A DNA stretch of 64,000 nt, from contig NC_092096.1 in the NCBI RefSeq assembly GCF_045679555.1, positions 25,201,817 through 25,265,816 on the forward strand. Direction: 5' to 3'. Position numbers and translations under genes: made by a program. Positions within the stretch are counted from its first letter, which is position 1. Every line of letters starts with the position of its first letter. Positions 11,500 to 62,458 of the stretch are shown here, one piece after another. The notes under the pieces are model-generated. The model was not told the DNA's origin, made no database searches, and saw only the letters and a list, made by a program, of their open reading frames with translations. The DNA is from Salvelinus alpinus. Its lineage: Eukaryota > Chordata > Actinopteri > Salmoniformes > Salmonidae.

Positions 11500-11845
11500 A
11501 CAGACAGAGGCCCAGTCTACAAAAGTTAAACGTTTATTCACGGAACGTTCTGACGTGCACAGTACAAAGACCTTCAATTTATAGTGACACACATACTTCC
11601 ACACAAACCTTCAAATCCGCCCGCCAATAGAGTTTAGGGGAGTCCGTGAGAATAGCGTCTCCCTGCCCTCCCCTAAGATAGGGAGAGACCTGGGACTGGG
11701 AAGTTCTCAGTGTCCCAGCCAAGGTCGCTCCGAATCTGGCTCAGACAGACAGTCTGGTATCAAAAAATATTTCCTTATCAAGAACATATGTCTGAAAGCT
11801 ATCAAAGTAACAGTAAGTAATTAGTGGTAATTAACCATTATTTTT
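11500..11845. repeat. Interspersed repeat of uncertain class, left part
   Basis: The block from cagtctacaaaagttaaacg onward reads like a common salmonid LTR-type or non-autonomous repeat. It appears to continue after the SINE at about 12084-12185, which would make the SINE a secondary insertion. Class assigned from memory only. Confidence 0.35.
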
Positions 11846-12083
11846 GGGGCTCCCGAGTGGCACAGCGATCTAAGGCACTGCATCTCAGTGCTAGAGGCGT
11901 CACTACAGACCATAGTTCGATTCCAGGCTGTATCACAATTGGCTGTGATTGGGAGTCCCATAGGGTGGCGCACAATTGGCCCAGCGGCATCCGGGTTAGT
12001 GTTTGGCCGGGGTAGGCCGTCAATATAAATAAGAATTTGTTCTTAACTGACTTGCCTAGTTAAAAGAAGGTTAAATTAAAAAA
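11846..12083 (+). mobile_element. tRNA-derived salmonid SINE
   Basis: A tRNA-like head (ggggctcccgagtggcacag, A-box region; agttcgattcc, B-box) is followed by a core with ggcgcacaattggcccagcg. The tail (aagaatttgttcttaactga, then cttgcctagtt) is of the type shared with salmonid LINE 3' ends. It ends in an A/T-rich stretch. The full-length copy carries only point changes from the family pattern as I remember it. Confidence 0.88.
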
Positions 12084-12419
12084 GTTTAAATTACACAGCA
12101 TGTAAAACCCCTAATAAACCCCCTGCATTTCGATACACGCACAACATTCCGACATTCGTGTTACTGTCGACAACTAAACGTCGTCAGAAACATGTGTCTT
12201 CTCCCTTCGGACTACGATAACACTCTGACCTGAGTGGGTGGGTGCAGTGTCCAGATGCTCATTTCCAAGCGCTCATATTGGTTGTGAATGGCAGTTCTAT
12301 GATGGGTGAGGGATAATTTAGGTAGGCTGAGCAGCCAAACTAACGGGACTTTGAGGGGAGATATGAGGAGAGGAGCAGGAAGGCCTTTTTTCACAACCAT
12401 GGTGATTCTCTTTTTAAAG

Positions 12420-12571
12420 GAAAAAGATTCAGTTGGGAAGGATTCAAGGTGTTACAGAGGTCAAGGAGGAGAAGCTGTTTCATGGAACAAAAATCAGCAA
12501 CGTACACTCAATTTGTACATACAATTTTGACACCAGGTTAGCTGGTATCAACGGCCATATTCTTGGAAAAG
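12420..12571 (+). CDS. Intact PARP catalytic exon (His) of second copy
   Basis: Acceptor tttttaaag, donor gtaagt, 152 nt with the same phases as parp11 exon 6. It reads RKKIQLGRIQGVTEV then EEKLFHGTKISNV. There is no stop or frameshift. Confidence 0.7.
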
Positions 12572-12679
12572 GTAAGTGATGATGAAACAGGCTATACATG
12601 AATATAGTATGTATGACAGCAGGTATAATTTCTCTGGTACAGTAACCCCATTATTACCCCTCTTCTTCCTTTTATGTAG

Positions 12680-12978
12680 GAACCTACTTTGCAAGATTTG
12701 CCTCATATGCAGATAAGTACAGTCCATGGAACACTGATCCAGTACCTCTGTTTGGTGAGGCACCACAAGGCTTCAGTAGCCAAAAGACCAAAACAATGTT
12801 TCTGTGCAAGGTGATAGTTGGGAAAACTACACTGGGAAAGACAGATTTCCTCAAGCCTGATGACAAAAGTGCTATTAACTTCCATGACAGTTGTGTGGAC
12901 AATGTCATGTATCCCAGAATTTTTGTCATATTTGATCCCAATCAGATATATCCAGAGTACTTAATTCAGTACTATTGA
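12680..12978 (+). CDS. Intact PARP terminal exon of second copy
   Basis: Acceptor tttatgtag. It encodes 99 codons after the split Gly, with TYFARFASYADKYS, DSCVDNVMYPRIFVIFD and a TGA at 12976-12978. It is shorter than the parp11 terminal exon by 18 nt, through loss in the loop after the catalytic Tyr. Confidence 0.7.
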
Positions 12979-12984
12979 AATAAA
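12979..12984 (+). terminator. AATAAA directly after the second PARP stop codon
   Basis: The hexamer begins at the base after the TGA. If used, the 3' UTR would be only about 20-30 nt, which is unusual, so it may be chance. Confidence 0.3.
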
Positions 12985-13962
12985 GATGGAGACCGAGTGA
13001 CCTACAATGAGTTGTCATGTGCAATATGAACTGTAAGCCTGTCATTGGAATAGGTTGAATGGACATTTTGCATTCACATTAATGCAATTTCTATTCACTG
13101 TTTTAAACAGTGGTCCATTCTCAATGTAAATAATTTCTATCACGATGGATTGTGTAATAGGCTATTGCGGTGGTGTCGGAATAGGGCGGTGCTCAGGGGC
13201 TGTGGGTGTTTGAGTGAGAAAGACGAGGAGGAGAACCAACAAGTCAGCACAGCCCCCTTCATTATCGACGCATTGTGCCGACAACATGAAAGAGCCATTC
13301 CAGACTCTGAAGCAGGAGGATTTTGAAAGTTAGGTGTTAGCCAGACTAGTTAGCCTACAGTAGGAAAGGTTGTGGCCTAGTAAAAAAAGATTTTCAGAGC
13401 ACTGGCAGTAGAGGTCGCTATTGACCTTGATGCGCACCTGTAGGCCCTTTCCCATGATTGAAGATGAGATGCTAAAATGCTCGATTTCTGTCAACTCAGG
13501 GCAGTCACTCTGCTGTACTGGAATGGAATTAAAACGTTGAATGAATTGGACATGTCCATTGATTTCTTTGTTATGTATTTTATTTTGCATATTTCGCTCT
13601 GAATTGGTCCTTGAAATCACTTCAGTGTTTTGTAAATTATAATTCAAAGTTTTCACTGTGGCTAAACCACAACATTTATTTGAGTTCAAACCATTTCCTT
13701 GTCAGGCAAAATGTTCACTTAAAAAAAGTATGCACACAGTTTAAACAAAATCAAGCCTTGCATTTCATCACAACAAGCAACATATAAACAAATATCACAC
13801 ACAAATTAATTTAGTAAATGATAGGATACCTCTGTTTAAACTGTTTAGCTGAAGTGATAACAAATTATTTCTGTTCTCATTGGAACAAGTATGGAAGTAT
13901 AGACAAAACTGAAATACAACCTCTTCTGAAAGGGTTTGAGTTTGTAGTTCTAAAAACAATCA
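12985..13962. other. Intergenic DNA between parp11-like copy and tmtc2
   Basis: No supported gene. The - strand open frame at 13330-13689 covers sequence that reads like an old interspersed repeat (SDCPELTEIEHFSISS is a translation commonly produced by such fish repeats), so I do not call it. Confidence 0.4.
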
Positions 13963-14082
13963 GGGCAGGTTTCCCAAACCCAGATAAACCTTGTTCTGGA
14001 CTAAAAACCTAAATAGAGAATTTCCATTGAAGATGTTTTTCAGTCCAGGACTAGGTTTAATATGTGTCCGGGAAACCGTCCC
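13963..14082. mobile_element. Palindromic MITE, about 120 bp
   Basis: Left end gggcaggtttcccaaaccca and right end gtgtccgggaaaccgtccc are imperfect inverted repeats. Inner parts (ttgttctggacta / cagtccaggactagg) also pair. Two such elements would form a hairpin over most of their length. There is no coding capacity. Confidence 0.8.
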
Positions 14083-14454
14083 TCAATCTGTAGAGTCTTA
14101 TCAGTGTCGATGCAACATGGCATTCAGCATGAAATTCACCTTGAACAGGATCCTAATTTCTACATTACCAGACAGTTTTTGCTGCTGTGTTTGAACTGCT
14201 GTTGTTGGACTGGAAATGGCTCTTCCGGTCCTCACATAGTGAGTTCAACCACACGGACAGGAGGAAGAGAGTGCATCAAAGCACTTCCTCATTGGCTGCT
14301 GAACTCACGTAACCTGGGAAACACAGATTCACATTGAGATGGAGCCACACTGAGAACTAGACCACTCTATTTCCTCTCTCTACAGGGGGCAGGAGACACT
14401 TTCATGTTACTCTGAATAGTTTATCACTTTGAAGACACTATTTTGTGTGTGTGT

Positions 14455-14490
<36 letters not shown>

Positions 14491-15009
14491 GGCTACTAGC
14501 TATATCTCTGACATTTTGATGACTTTTTTTCAGCTCTTGTTTGTTTTTTCTTGGCCTCCACTTCCTACCCATATTGCCTTTCAGTCTTGAACTTTAGCTA
14601 AACGTTTTCCCATGGAAAAGAAGGGCTGTAGCTCAGATAGCTTATATATCCCAGTCAATGTTGATGAACAGTTTTAAAGGTGGACTAAGCCACAACGCTA
14701 ACCCTCAATGGAGATAATTCACTCCTTCAAAGGTATGATGTTACACAATAGATAATAACTATGTAATGTTCCCCTATTCCATGTACCTACCCTACCACTC
14801 CTAATGGCAGTGTCTCCTGACTTAGTCATACCCTGTTAAATATTTAGACCCTGGTGTTTAGAGTCAGGCGCTTTATCATAATCCCCTTTTGATCTTCGTC
14901 TAATTCGTTAGTAGCTCAAGCCCTGGCAGAAATTGGGATTGCCCCCCAAAAAAGTCCTCATTAGTTTGCTTTCACATGGATTTGCCTACTTTCTGTGTTC
15001 AGAGTTGTA

Positions 15010-15012
<3 letters not shown>
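14083..15012. other. Intergenic spacer with AT/TG tract
   Basis: Contains a (TG)n-(AT)n compound microsatellite at 14445-14487. No gene seen; the frames over 13991-14337 cross the MITE end. Confidence 0.4.
14445..14487. repeat. Compound (TG)n(AT)n microsatellite
   Basis: A few TG units run into about 14 AT units. Confidence 0.9.

Positions 15013-15056
<44 letters not shown>
15013..15056. repeat. (TG)n microsatellite
   Basis: About 21 TG units; two copies of a short aactaacacagatgggaatc-type repeat follow at about 15100-15140. Confidence 0.92.
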
Positions 15057-15057
<1 letters not shown>

Positions 15058-15439
15058 AACATATTGTCATATTTTGAAGAGTTGCATGTATACTCTCAAA
15101 CTAACACAGATGGGAATCAAACTAACACAGATGGGAATCATCTCTACTCAACCCTAACTCTCTCCTCTCTGTCAAGAGGTCTCCATGGAAACTAAGAGTA
15201 GGCAAGAGAAGTGTAGATAGAGAGATGTATTACTAAATTATTCACAAGATTCCCCTCCCTCTGAAGTCAGAAGATTTGAACTATTTTAGACAGAATTCCA
15301 GTATCTATTGGGACCAACTCAAATGATGACTTTGAAATGGTTGTCCTTTCTATAAAATGTAGATGTGAAATGTTAAATCTCTAGACAAAATCTGATGATG
15401 CCACAATGAATTAACCCACTCAAGGTCTGAAGGTGTCTT

Positions 15440-15445
15440 TTTATT
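15440..15445 (-). terminator. Candidate tmtc2 polyadenylation signal
   Basis: TTTATT on + gives AATAAA on the - strand about 1.4 kb past the tmtc2 stop. Position and strand fit, but nothing else supports its use. Confidence 0.25.
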
Positions 15446-15683
15446 GTGGAATACAGGGAACAGAATTAACATGAATTATATAGTAATGAACAGGACAAAA
15501 ATCTACAAATCCCCCATCATTTAAACAAACACAACCATCTTTTAAAAAATCCCCTCTTACCATCAATTAGTAAACTCTTTCACCGCTAGGAGAGCCTGGT
15601 TGACAGTAGCACACCACCTGATATCCCTGAGCAGGGACACATTGCTTAACAACTCCACTGGGTGTTTCTGTAGAATTAGATCA

Positions 15684-15783
<100 letters not shown>

Positions 15784-16834
15784 AGTGTTGGTGTTGACAC
15801 AGACAGTAAACACAAATCAATAAGTTAATAATCTTTTGATCACATGAAATGAAATAAAACTGAAATAAAACTGAAATAAAACTTCTTAATTATATTACAA
15901 TAAAATACATAACATCAGGAAGACCTTGTCTGCTGGATATCCTGATACATGAGACAATGTACACCTTTAGCACCGTCTAAAAAGACCTACTGTTGGGCGT
16001 GAATAAATGTTGTGCTTGGATATGTTGGCATCCTTGATGGAATAATTTGTAGTTTTGTCTCATTTGACTCAAAATATGGGTTTGACTGGAAATAGTTCTT
16101 GAATTTATCACTGTCATGATAAGCGCAGGGCAACTTTATGTGCAATCAGCATTAAACCCAGACCGTACTATACTGTATGTGACGCAAATATTCAGGCCAA
16201 CTTGTTTATCGTGCACCAACAGCATGTACAATGTTTGGCCCCCAAAGCCCTCATGATATCATCAAATGGAGTAGAATTATGAGTTCTGTTCCGTAGTCAC
16301 ATCCTAACTCAAATTAAGTGATTTGGAATACACACAGGTCTCGGAGGGAGAATTTTCAGTAAATAAATTAAAATGGGCCCAGAGATACGAGTCATCACGT
16401 AACCCCTCAGCTTTCGTCTTAGAAATGTTTTTTGTTGTCTAATGAGGACTATCCCAGTCCTTGCACTGTGACCTCAGTAAGGCTGCCTCTGAGTAGCCGA
16501 GGGTTGTCATCCTTGCTGTGTTGACTTGTGTAGCTAACCTCTCCCATCCTGATGTGACTCGACTGTCCTTCGCTCCAGCTCAGGTCATCATATCCACCCT
16601 AGAAACCCTCAGGCCTCTGGTCACTAGGTTTATACGCTTCCCTTACTACCGTTCCAATGAGACTACTGATCTCAAACAGATTGGGTTGGCCTCGGTATTC
16701 ATCCCTGAGGCACACCAATCCCCTGGCCTCTATTTGCTCCCTTTCTGGGGTTTCCCGCCTCTTTTTAGGTCCTTCACTCCTATTAAGGGGACCTCACTTG
16801 GGGCAATTTCCTGGTTTCCTGTGTCTTTGAGGGT

Positions 16835-55738
<38,904 letters not shown>

Positions 55739-57557
55739 CTGTAGGAGAGAGAAAACATTATAGGAATGTTATGGGTACTACCCTGGGACTTCTGTGAAAC
55801 GTTCAGGGAACTTTTAGAAAACTTTAGCATTCTGAAAACGTTCCTGCTCGCATTCTGGGAATGCATTGGTAACTAGAAATAGTTTGTTGGCTGATACTAA
55901 GTCACATCTATTAGACTAAGTAGTAGATATTTTCTTTAACACAGAAGCATTTGGTTTTGGTTTATTTGGTGTGTATTCATATACATCAGTGCGAAATTTT
56001 GAATTTTGATTTCACATCACAAGGAATTTCTAGAATAGAACTGTTTAGAAATGAGGAATGAAATGGAAGGAATGTTTTTGCAAAAGCTGCCCAGGGCTCA
56101 AGTCGTGTTCATGCGCAATTGACACAGCCAAGCACTCTGTGTATTATTGGCAAGTCCTCTGAAAAAAAGTATCTACAACGGCCAGAAATAATATGGCTCT
56201 GTTGCTACACAAACACAGAAAGCATTCTTTGAGAAATTAAGCATTGATAGCACTGAGAGACTAAATGGGGGATATTAACACTTCACATTCATCAGAAAAC
56301 ATACTTGTGGGAATCTTTATCAAATGACCCTCCATGTTGGTGTAGACCTCTATTCATGTGTTTCAGTTTGATTTAATAGAATAATGCCCTAAAGGACAAG
56401 GATTCTTCTCATTTGACGGTGGGATGAGAAATATTGGTAGGCTAGGCCAATTCCAGGTGAACATATGCTATTACTGCCCAATAAAGTAGCTGTGAAACTC
56501 AATGTAAATGTATGCTAAGCTCATACCTACATTAATTACAGTTAGGCCTATGTACATTAAAATATACATTTAAATTAATTCCCTTTAATTTAACCAGGCG
56601 TTTCCTGGTTAAATCAAGGTTAAATAAAAATTGACCTCTAAAATGTTGGAGCACTGGTGCCAGTGGAGTTTTTAAACAGTTTCCTTTGCCCCAATAAAGA
56701 CATGTCAAATAAACAGAGCACCTACTATACGTGACCAATAGACCAGGACACTGGACCCTTCTACCAACTGCATACGATGACATCACGGCTACACTGTGTT
56801 TCTCTCATTCTTGTTCCGTTCATCCATCTTCCTGCGAAGTAATGCCTCTAAATTTGATATAGAACAGATCCGTCCATGTATTGTAGCATGGTGTCTTGTA
56901 TGCCCAAATAGGCTATGTGTTTAGACTAGCTAAGTCCCTTGAGTGCAATTTGACTGCACAGCTCAGGCCTAGGGTGGGTTCTGAAATGGCACCCTAATCC
57001 ATACATAGTGAAGGGAATAGGGTGCCATGTCAGATGCTGCCCTAGTGTATGCTGGGAGAAGTAGAGTGGGGAGGGCCTGATTCAGATTGTTGGCCCATTT
57101 CAGTAGAGTGGAGAGTGATGTTTAATCAGCTCAGAGCTCACTGTGTCGGTATGTAGATTCTGTTTACAGCTATAAGAGGATTATTGCCGTAGCATGATCA
57201 GCGTCATGTTCCTTATTTAACACCTTCCACTGGCCTGTCACCACGTTCAGCTTTCAGCTCCATCAGGGACGTTACTGTAGTTAGAGCAGGACTAGTAACT
57301 TCAAAACTTCATTACAACTGCCAAATGTTACTAACCCATCCCCTCATGAACTTCTCAGAGGGAAATGGACTTTAAGAGAGATTGTTTGCTATTTTTACAG
57401 TTCCTAATGGCTTTATGAATACATATCTGGCATAGGAATTAAGACCTTTTTTGGCATGTTAGGCTCATAAAAATCTGGGAATTTTATTTTTTGATGAATA
57501 GATTAGAGCACTACTCGAATCAAAAAAGGCTGAAACAGAAAGCAGCCAGGGGACAAC
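55739..57557. other. DNA 5' of the last tmtc2 exon visible
   Basis: No exon recognised. A short SINE/LINE tail relic (ggttaaatcaaggttaaata) lies at about 56607-56630. The N-terminal tmtc2 exons must lie beyond the window. Confidence 0.4.
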
Positions 57558-57868
57558 TGTATGATAAGTAGATAACTGTATGATAAGTAGATAACTGTAT
57601 GATAAGTAGATAACTGTATGATAAGTAGATAACTGTATGATAAGTAGACAACTGTATGATAAGTAGATAACTGTATGATAAGTAGATAACTGTATGATAA
57701 GTAGATAACTGTATGATAAGTAGATAACTGTATAAGTAGATAACTGTATGATAAGTAGATAACTGTATGATAAGTAGATAACTGTAGGATAAGTAGATAA
57801 CTGTAGGATAAGTAGATAACTGTATAAGTAGATAACTGTATGATAAGTAGATAACTGTATGATAAGTA
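57558..57868. repeat. 19-bp minisatellite, about 17 copies
   Basis: Unit gtatgataagtagataact; a few copies lack the gatg (gtataagtagataact) or read gtaggataag. Confidence 0.95.
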
Positions 57869-57910
57869 GAGCTCAAATATCATTTCACTTTGTTTTACAG
57901 GGTCACACTC

Positions 57911-58059
57911 CTGGGCCCATATTCAGAGTAGGAGTGCTGATCTGGTTTAGTAAGAGTGCTGATCAGTCTTTTATATCATAATGAATATGATTATATGGAC
58001 ACGGAGGAACCTGATCCTAGATCAGCACTCTGACTCATACCTTGTGAATACGGGCCCTG
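57911..58059. mobile_element. Palindromic MITE, about 149 bp
   Basis: Left end ctgggcccatattcag ... agtgctgatct and right end tagatcagcactctgactca ... gaatacgggccctg are inverted copies around a short unpaired centre. No coding capacity. Confidence 0.85.
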
Positions 58060-58661
58060 TCCTCTGGACAGGTCAGCAAAACTTTAAAGTCTAGAGTTAC
58101 CATTGCTATGGTTACGGAAGGTTGTCCGGTCACGTCCTTGACCCCCCCCACCCCCGCCCGATTCTGGCTAATTAAATCACATCTGTCTAGGCTTAGGGGT
58201 CACCGCAGTCCGGAAGAGAGAGGCTGCAGCTGTGAAAGGAATGTATTGACACATATACCAGTTGAACAGAACATATTGCTCTCTCTCAGGAGAAAGTTGG
58301 GGAAACACTTTACTTCAAGCCTGCAGGTATAACGCATTATGATGCAGTTTGAATGCATTATAACACTTGTCATAAGCATGTATGGCCCCCTTATGATGTA
58401 TTGTGATCTCATAATCCAGTTTATCATCATCCGTTGGTCTGATGGTCTAAAGAAGAAATGTAATTAATTTGGATGAATCTGTATGGACTCTTTTTAAAAT
58501 ATTTATCGGCCAGGCCGACGGCATGAGGCTTCCTACTGTCCAGACAGAGACCAGGGAGTTTTCTCTTCTCCGTACTGTACAGTACAGACAGAGAGTGTGG
58601 CTTCCATCCACACACCGGCCTCCAGTGAACTCTGGCTGAATCTGTGGGGGTGGCATGACAG
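58060..58661. other. Non-coding DNA, nothing recognised
   Basis: No exon or known repeat seen. Confidence 0.35.
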
Positions 58662-58812
<151 letters not shown>

Positions 58813-59055
58813 AGTGTTTTCATCACAATCTCACCAGGCCATTGAACATTTCAGGCTGTTTCGCAATTACAGACCAAATGTACTCCCTACTTTAAATTAG
58901 GTTACAAAGTAAATATTAAATAATCTCAGAGCACCACAGAGATGAGTAGACTGAGTAAGAGTGTTATCCCCAGCATGACATAGGCAGCCAGGCAGCTGCA
59001 CAGCCTAGGTCTCTAGTTCTCACCCTCTTTTCACACTCCTAAACCGCAGCGAGTC

Positions 59056-59130
59056 ATGGCGAGCCGAACCATGCCGAGCCGAGCCATGCCGAGCCGAGCC
59101 ATGCCGAGCCGAGCCATGCCGAGCTGAGCT
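59056..59130. repeat. 15-bp tandem repeat (ccatgccgagccgag)
   Basis: About four to five copies, GC-rich, degenerate at both ends. Confidence 0.85.
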
Positions 59131-61309
59131 GTACTGCACTGGCCTGGTCACGCATCTACTATAGTTACGGTTGTCACGCTGCAAAGGTCAATGTGAACAG
59201 AAAGGATCAGAGCCAGCACAGTATGGCTCCGGTTGGCACGGCAGTATGAAAATGGTTCGTCTCATTGCCAAAGAATGATGTCGTACAGTTTAAACCTGAT
59301 GGATTATTTCTCAAACAATGTCATTGTGCTCCTAACTGTAAACAGAGAAAATCCTCTTTAAAAGTGTCAGTAGCCTACAGTTCAGCTGGAAGTAATGTAC
59401 ATTCAGGATATCAAATCAAATATATTCATAAGCACATAAACATAGCCCCAGTTAACTCTCAACAGAGAGCTCAGAGAGAAACTATTTACAAATAGGCCTG
59501 CTCAGCGAAGGTTATGACCATACTAGTGCGTACGAGTTTTTGAAACCTGCATCTCCAATTACCCTTAAATTAGGACTAAGGAGTTTATTAGGATTGACTT
59601 GTCCTGGACAATAGACATGCTTCATTTGTTTGGCCTTCACTTCAGAACTGAGAGTGTGAGACAATTTCATCTCTCTGAGGAGGAGAAGATTTCCTTTGAG
59701 ATGAGGTACATGTGACTGTGAGATAAACCAATTACAGAAAATCTGTGTTTTCATTCTTCTCTTTCTGTAGAAAGATATCAAATATGACCGGGGAGATTTA
59801 AAGATTTTGGGGCTGAAGGGAGTAAGAAAATCAGAGGGAAGATTTGGATATTGATTTCTGAAGCAGAAAGCAGACACACAAAGGAAGAGGCTCTGTGTTT
59901 TCAAACAGAGGAGATGAGGTTATTGATGGGATCGTCTTGTTCTTCTTGTCTGGGGAAAATGCTGTATGAAAAATTCAATCTGGCTCCATTTCACCTTCCA
60001 GTAGGTTTCCTCTCCCAATTCCCCAATCTTTCCTTAATTTACTTGAAGATCAATCTCGGACTGAAAAGGCCAAAGCCGCGGTCTGTCGGCGTTGATGGCG
60101 ATTCCTCAATCAGGGTAAATTGAGACAAAATGGTCGCTCAATTGTCCTTCAATTCTGAGTGAGAGTCTGAAACTCCACCAAATTCCTCTGAAGCACTATG
60201 AAGATAAACTCACCTGCTTACTTTTCTGCACTTTTTTATATTACGAACTTCAACGTTTCTCTCTGCATCATTCTATTTCACAACTCATCTGGCTATTCTG
60301 TGAAAAACTATTTTGCAAAAATAACTTTACAAATAACATTTGACTTAATTTTATGTGGATTGATTTGATGCGATTGGATTCTAGAGGTGCAGTCGAAGTC
60401 ACCCAAGGCAATGCTAGGGTCATTGATGATTTATCTGTTTGAGTTAGAGTTACTTTATTTCCAGCGTCAGAGCAGCTCTCTTATTGGAGCTCATAAGATC
60501 TGTGGCTGGTTAAAAGAGCCGGAATAATCCCCTGCAGCATGTCAAAGCTGCAGTCCCACTCCGGCAAAGGCTTTCATCTAAACCCTGCGCTCTCCACAGA
60601 TCTCACACACTGTGGATTATTACTGCTCTCGTCACTACATCTCTGCTTTCCATCCGCATGGGCACTGTCCCTCCCTCTCCCTCTGTCCCTCTCTCTCCCT
60701 CCCTCCCCCTCTGTCCCTCTCTCTCTCTGTCTCCCTCTCCCTCTGTCCCTCTCTCTCTCCCTGTCTCTCTCTCTCTCTCTCTCCCTCTCCCTCTCTCCCT
60801 ATCTCTCTTTTAAAATAACATGGTGACCAGCCCATTCTTATCTCCTCATTGTGTTTGTCATTCATCATTAGCCATGTTCAAACATTGTCCTCTGCTGCGT
60901 GTGGTCCTCTAATACCCATCGTACTGTTACTAGTGTCTGTTGGCGCTGTTCAAGACGTGTTTGAAGACACAGCGGGATTAGGTTGACATTAGTTGACTCT
61001 CTCATAAAGCTGCCTGTGGACTGACAGAAAGCAGCAGGGGGAAAGAGCCTATGGACTTCCTCTATAAAGTCACGTCCCGTTTACACTCCCCATCCTCCTC
61101 ATAAATCCTCCTGGTATATGGGCCTTGGTTGGGCCTTCTTGGACCATACTCTTTTAGTTAGAGTTAAAACAGTAACATTGGGTATGATAGCCAGGCCACT
61201 GTTGCACTCCTATCCCTAGCCTGATCCTTACAATGCTTGACATCGCAGCGCTGCCACAATATCTGGGTGTAGGGTGAAGTTGCCCCTAGTTTCCCCACTA
61301 CTCAGAGAC
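59131..61309. other. Non-coding DNA with CT-rich tract
   Basis: No supported gene. A (CT)n/(CCCTCT)n tract lies at about 60660-60808. The frame at 59512-59904 (- strand) has no recognised domain. Confidence 0.4.
60660..60808. repeat. CT-rich low-complexity tract
   Basis: ccctctccctctgtccctct-type units without purines over about 140 bases. Confidence 0.9.
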
Positions 61310-62456
61310 TGTTAAGATGGCGCCGAAGAGGATGGCTGACGTTTTACATGCCTGCAACCAATTGTGCTATTTTGTAAGGTTGTTTTTGCGTTGTTTGTAA
61401 CTTATTTTTTTACTTATTTTATACATAATGATGCTGCTTCCGTCTCTTATGACCGAAAATAACTTCTGGACATCAGAACTGGGATGACTCACCACAAACT
61501 GGAGGAAGCTTTTTCCTTTAACGAGTCCGACGAGAAAGATATACTGCTCTCCTGGGACCAGGCCCAGATCCCCGTAATTTGCGTGAAGAAAAGACGGAGG
61601 AAAAGAGGACGCAGATCGGGCTGCCTTTGAGAATCCGTCGGCGAGCGAGTAAACTCCCACTACCATCAAATCTACTTGCTAACATGCAATCATTGGAAAA
61701 TAAAATTGATGACCTATGATTATGATTATCCTACCAACGGGACATTAAGAACTGTAATATCTTATGTTTCACGAGTCGTGGCTGAACGACGACACGGATA
61801 AAATAGAGCTGGAGGGATTTTAAATGCACCAGCTGAACAGAGAAGCTACGTCTGGTAAGACGAGTGGTGGGGGTGTGTATTTTTGTCAATAACAGCTGGT
61901 GCGCGATGTCTAATATTAAAGAAGTCTCGAGGTATTACTCGCCGGAGATAGAGTACCTTATGATAAGCTGTAGATCACACTATCTACCAAGAGAGTTCTC
62001 ATCTATATTATTCGTAGCCGTCTATTTACCGCCACAGATCGATGCTGGCACTAAGACCGCACTCAACCAACTCTATAAGACCAACTCTATAAGCAAACTA
62101 GAAAATGCTCACCCAGAAGCGGCGCTCCTAGCGGCCGGGGACTTTAATGCAGGGAAACTTAAATCAGTTTTATCCAAATTTTACCAGCATGTCACATGTG
62201 CAACCAGAGGAGGAAAAAAATACTCTAGACCACCTTTACTCCAAGCTTACAAGCAAAAACTAAAGCAGGAAGTACCAGTGACTCGCTCAATACGAAAGTG
62301 GTCAGATGAAGTGGACGGTACGCTACAGGACTGTTTTGCTAGCACTGACTGGAATATGTTCACAGATTCATCCAATGGCATTGAGGAGTATACCACCTCA
62401 GTCATCGGCTTCATCAATTAATGCATCAACGAATTTGTCCCCACAGTGACCGTACG
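61310..62456 (+). mobile_element. L2-type LINE, 5' part (endonuclease remains)
   Basis: Starts near ttaagatggcgccgaagagg, a form I associate with the 5' end of an abundant salmonid L2-type LINE. It carries degraded APE coding: VGVCIFVNNSWCAMSNIKEV, FVAVYLPPQIDAG and AAGDFNAGKLKSV. An internal deletion after CATRGGKK removes the C-terminal endonuclease motifs, and the frame is broken before 61864. It is interrupted by the transposon at 62459. Confidence 0.8.
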
Positions 62457-62458
62457 TA

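Larger units (their letters stand above)
10518..12978 (+). pseudogene. Second parp11-like copy, internally deleted
   Basis: Exon-like blocks homologous to parp11 are 10518-10652 (MWTPSESSSEVEDMDTSD ... WHMFE, first WWE half), about 10671-10784 (IESICRIQNLDLWEFYCR), 12420-12571 (EEKLFHGTKISNVHSI) and 12680-12978 (GTYFARFASYADKYS ... IYPEYLIQYY, TGA). The H, Y and I (YPRIFVIFD) positions of a mono-ART are kept. Blocks matching parp11 exons 2-4 are absent, and fewer than 50 bases separate the first two blocks, whose frames disagree. The copy as it stands therefore cannot give a parp11-like protein from its own first exon. The last two exons are open, have correct splice sites and match parp11 in phase. 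They look roughly 50-60% identical to parp11, so the duplication is old. It could instead be a gene of altered structure, or supply alternative terminal exons for parp11. Confidence 0.75.

Noticed and set aside
11846-11935. Possible free-standing tRNA gene
   Set aside because: The tRNA-like head belongs to a SINE with a typical body and tail; the cloverleaf is not intact.
13330-13689. 119-codon - strand frame
   Set aside because: Sequence resembles an old interspersed repeat; no splice or domain support.
59512-59904. 130-codon - strand frame
   Set aside because: No recognisable domain, start context or splice sites; composition fits random AT-rich DNA.
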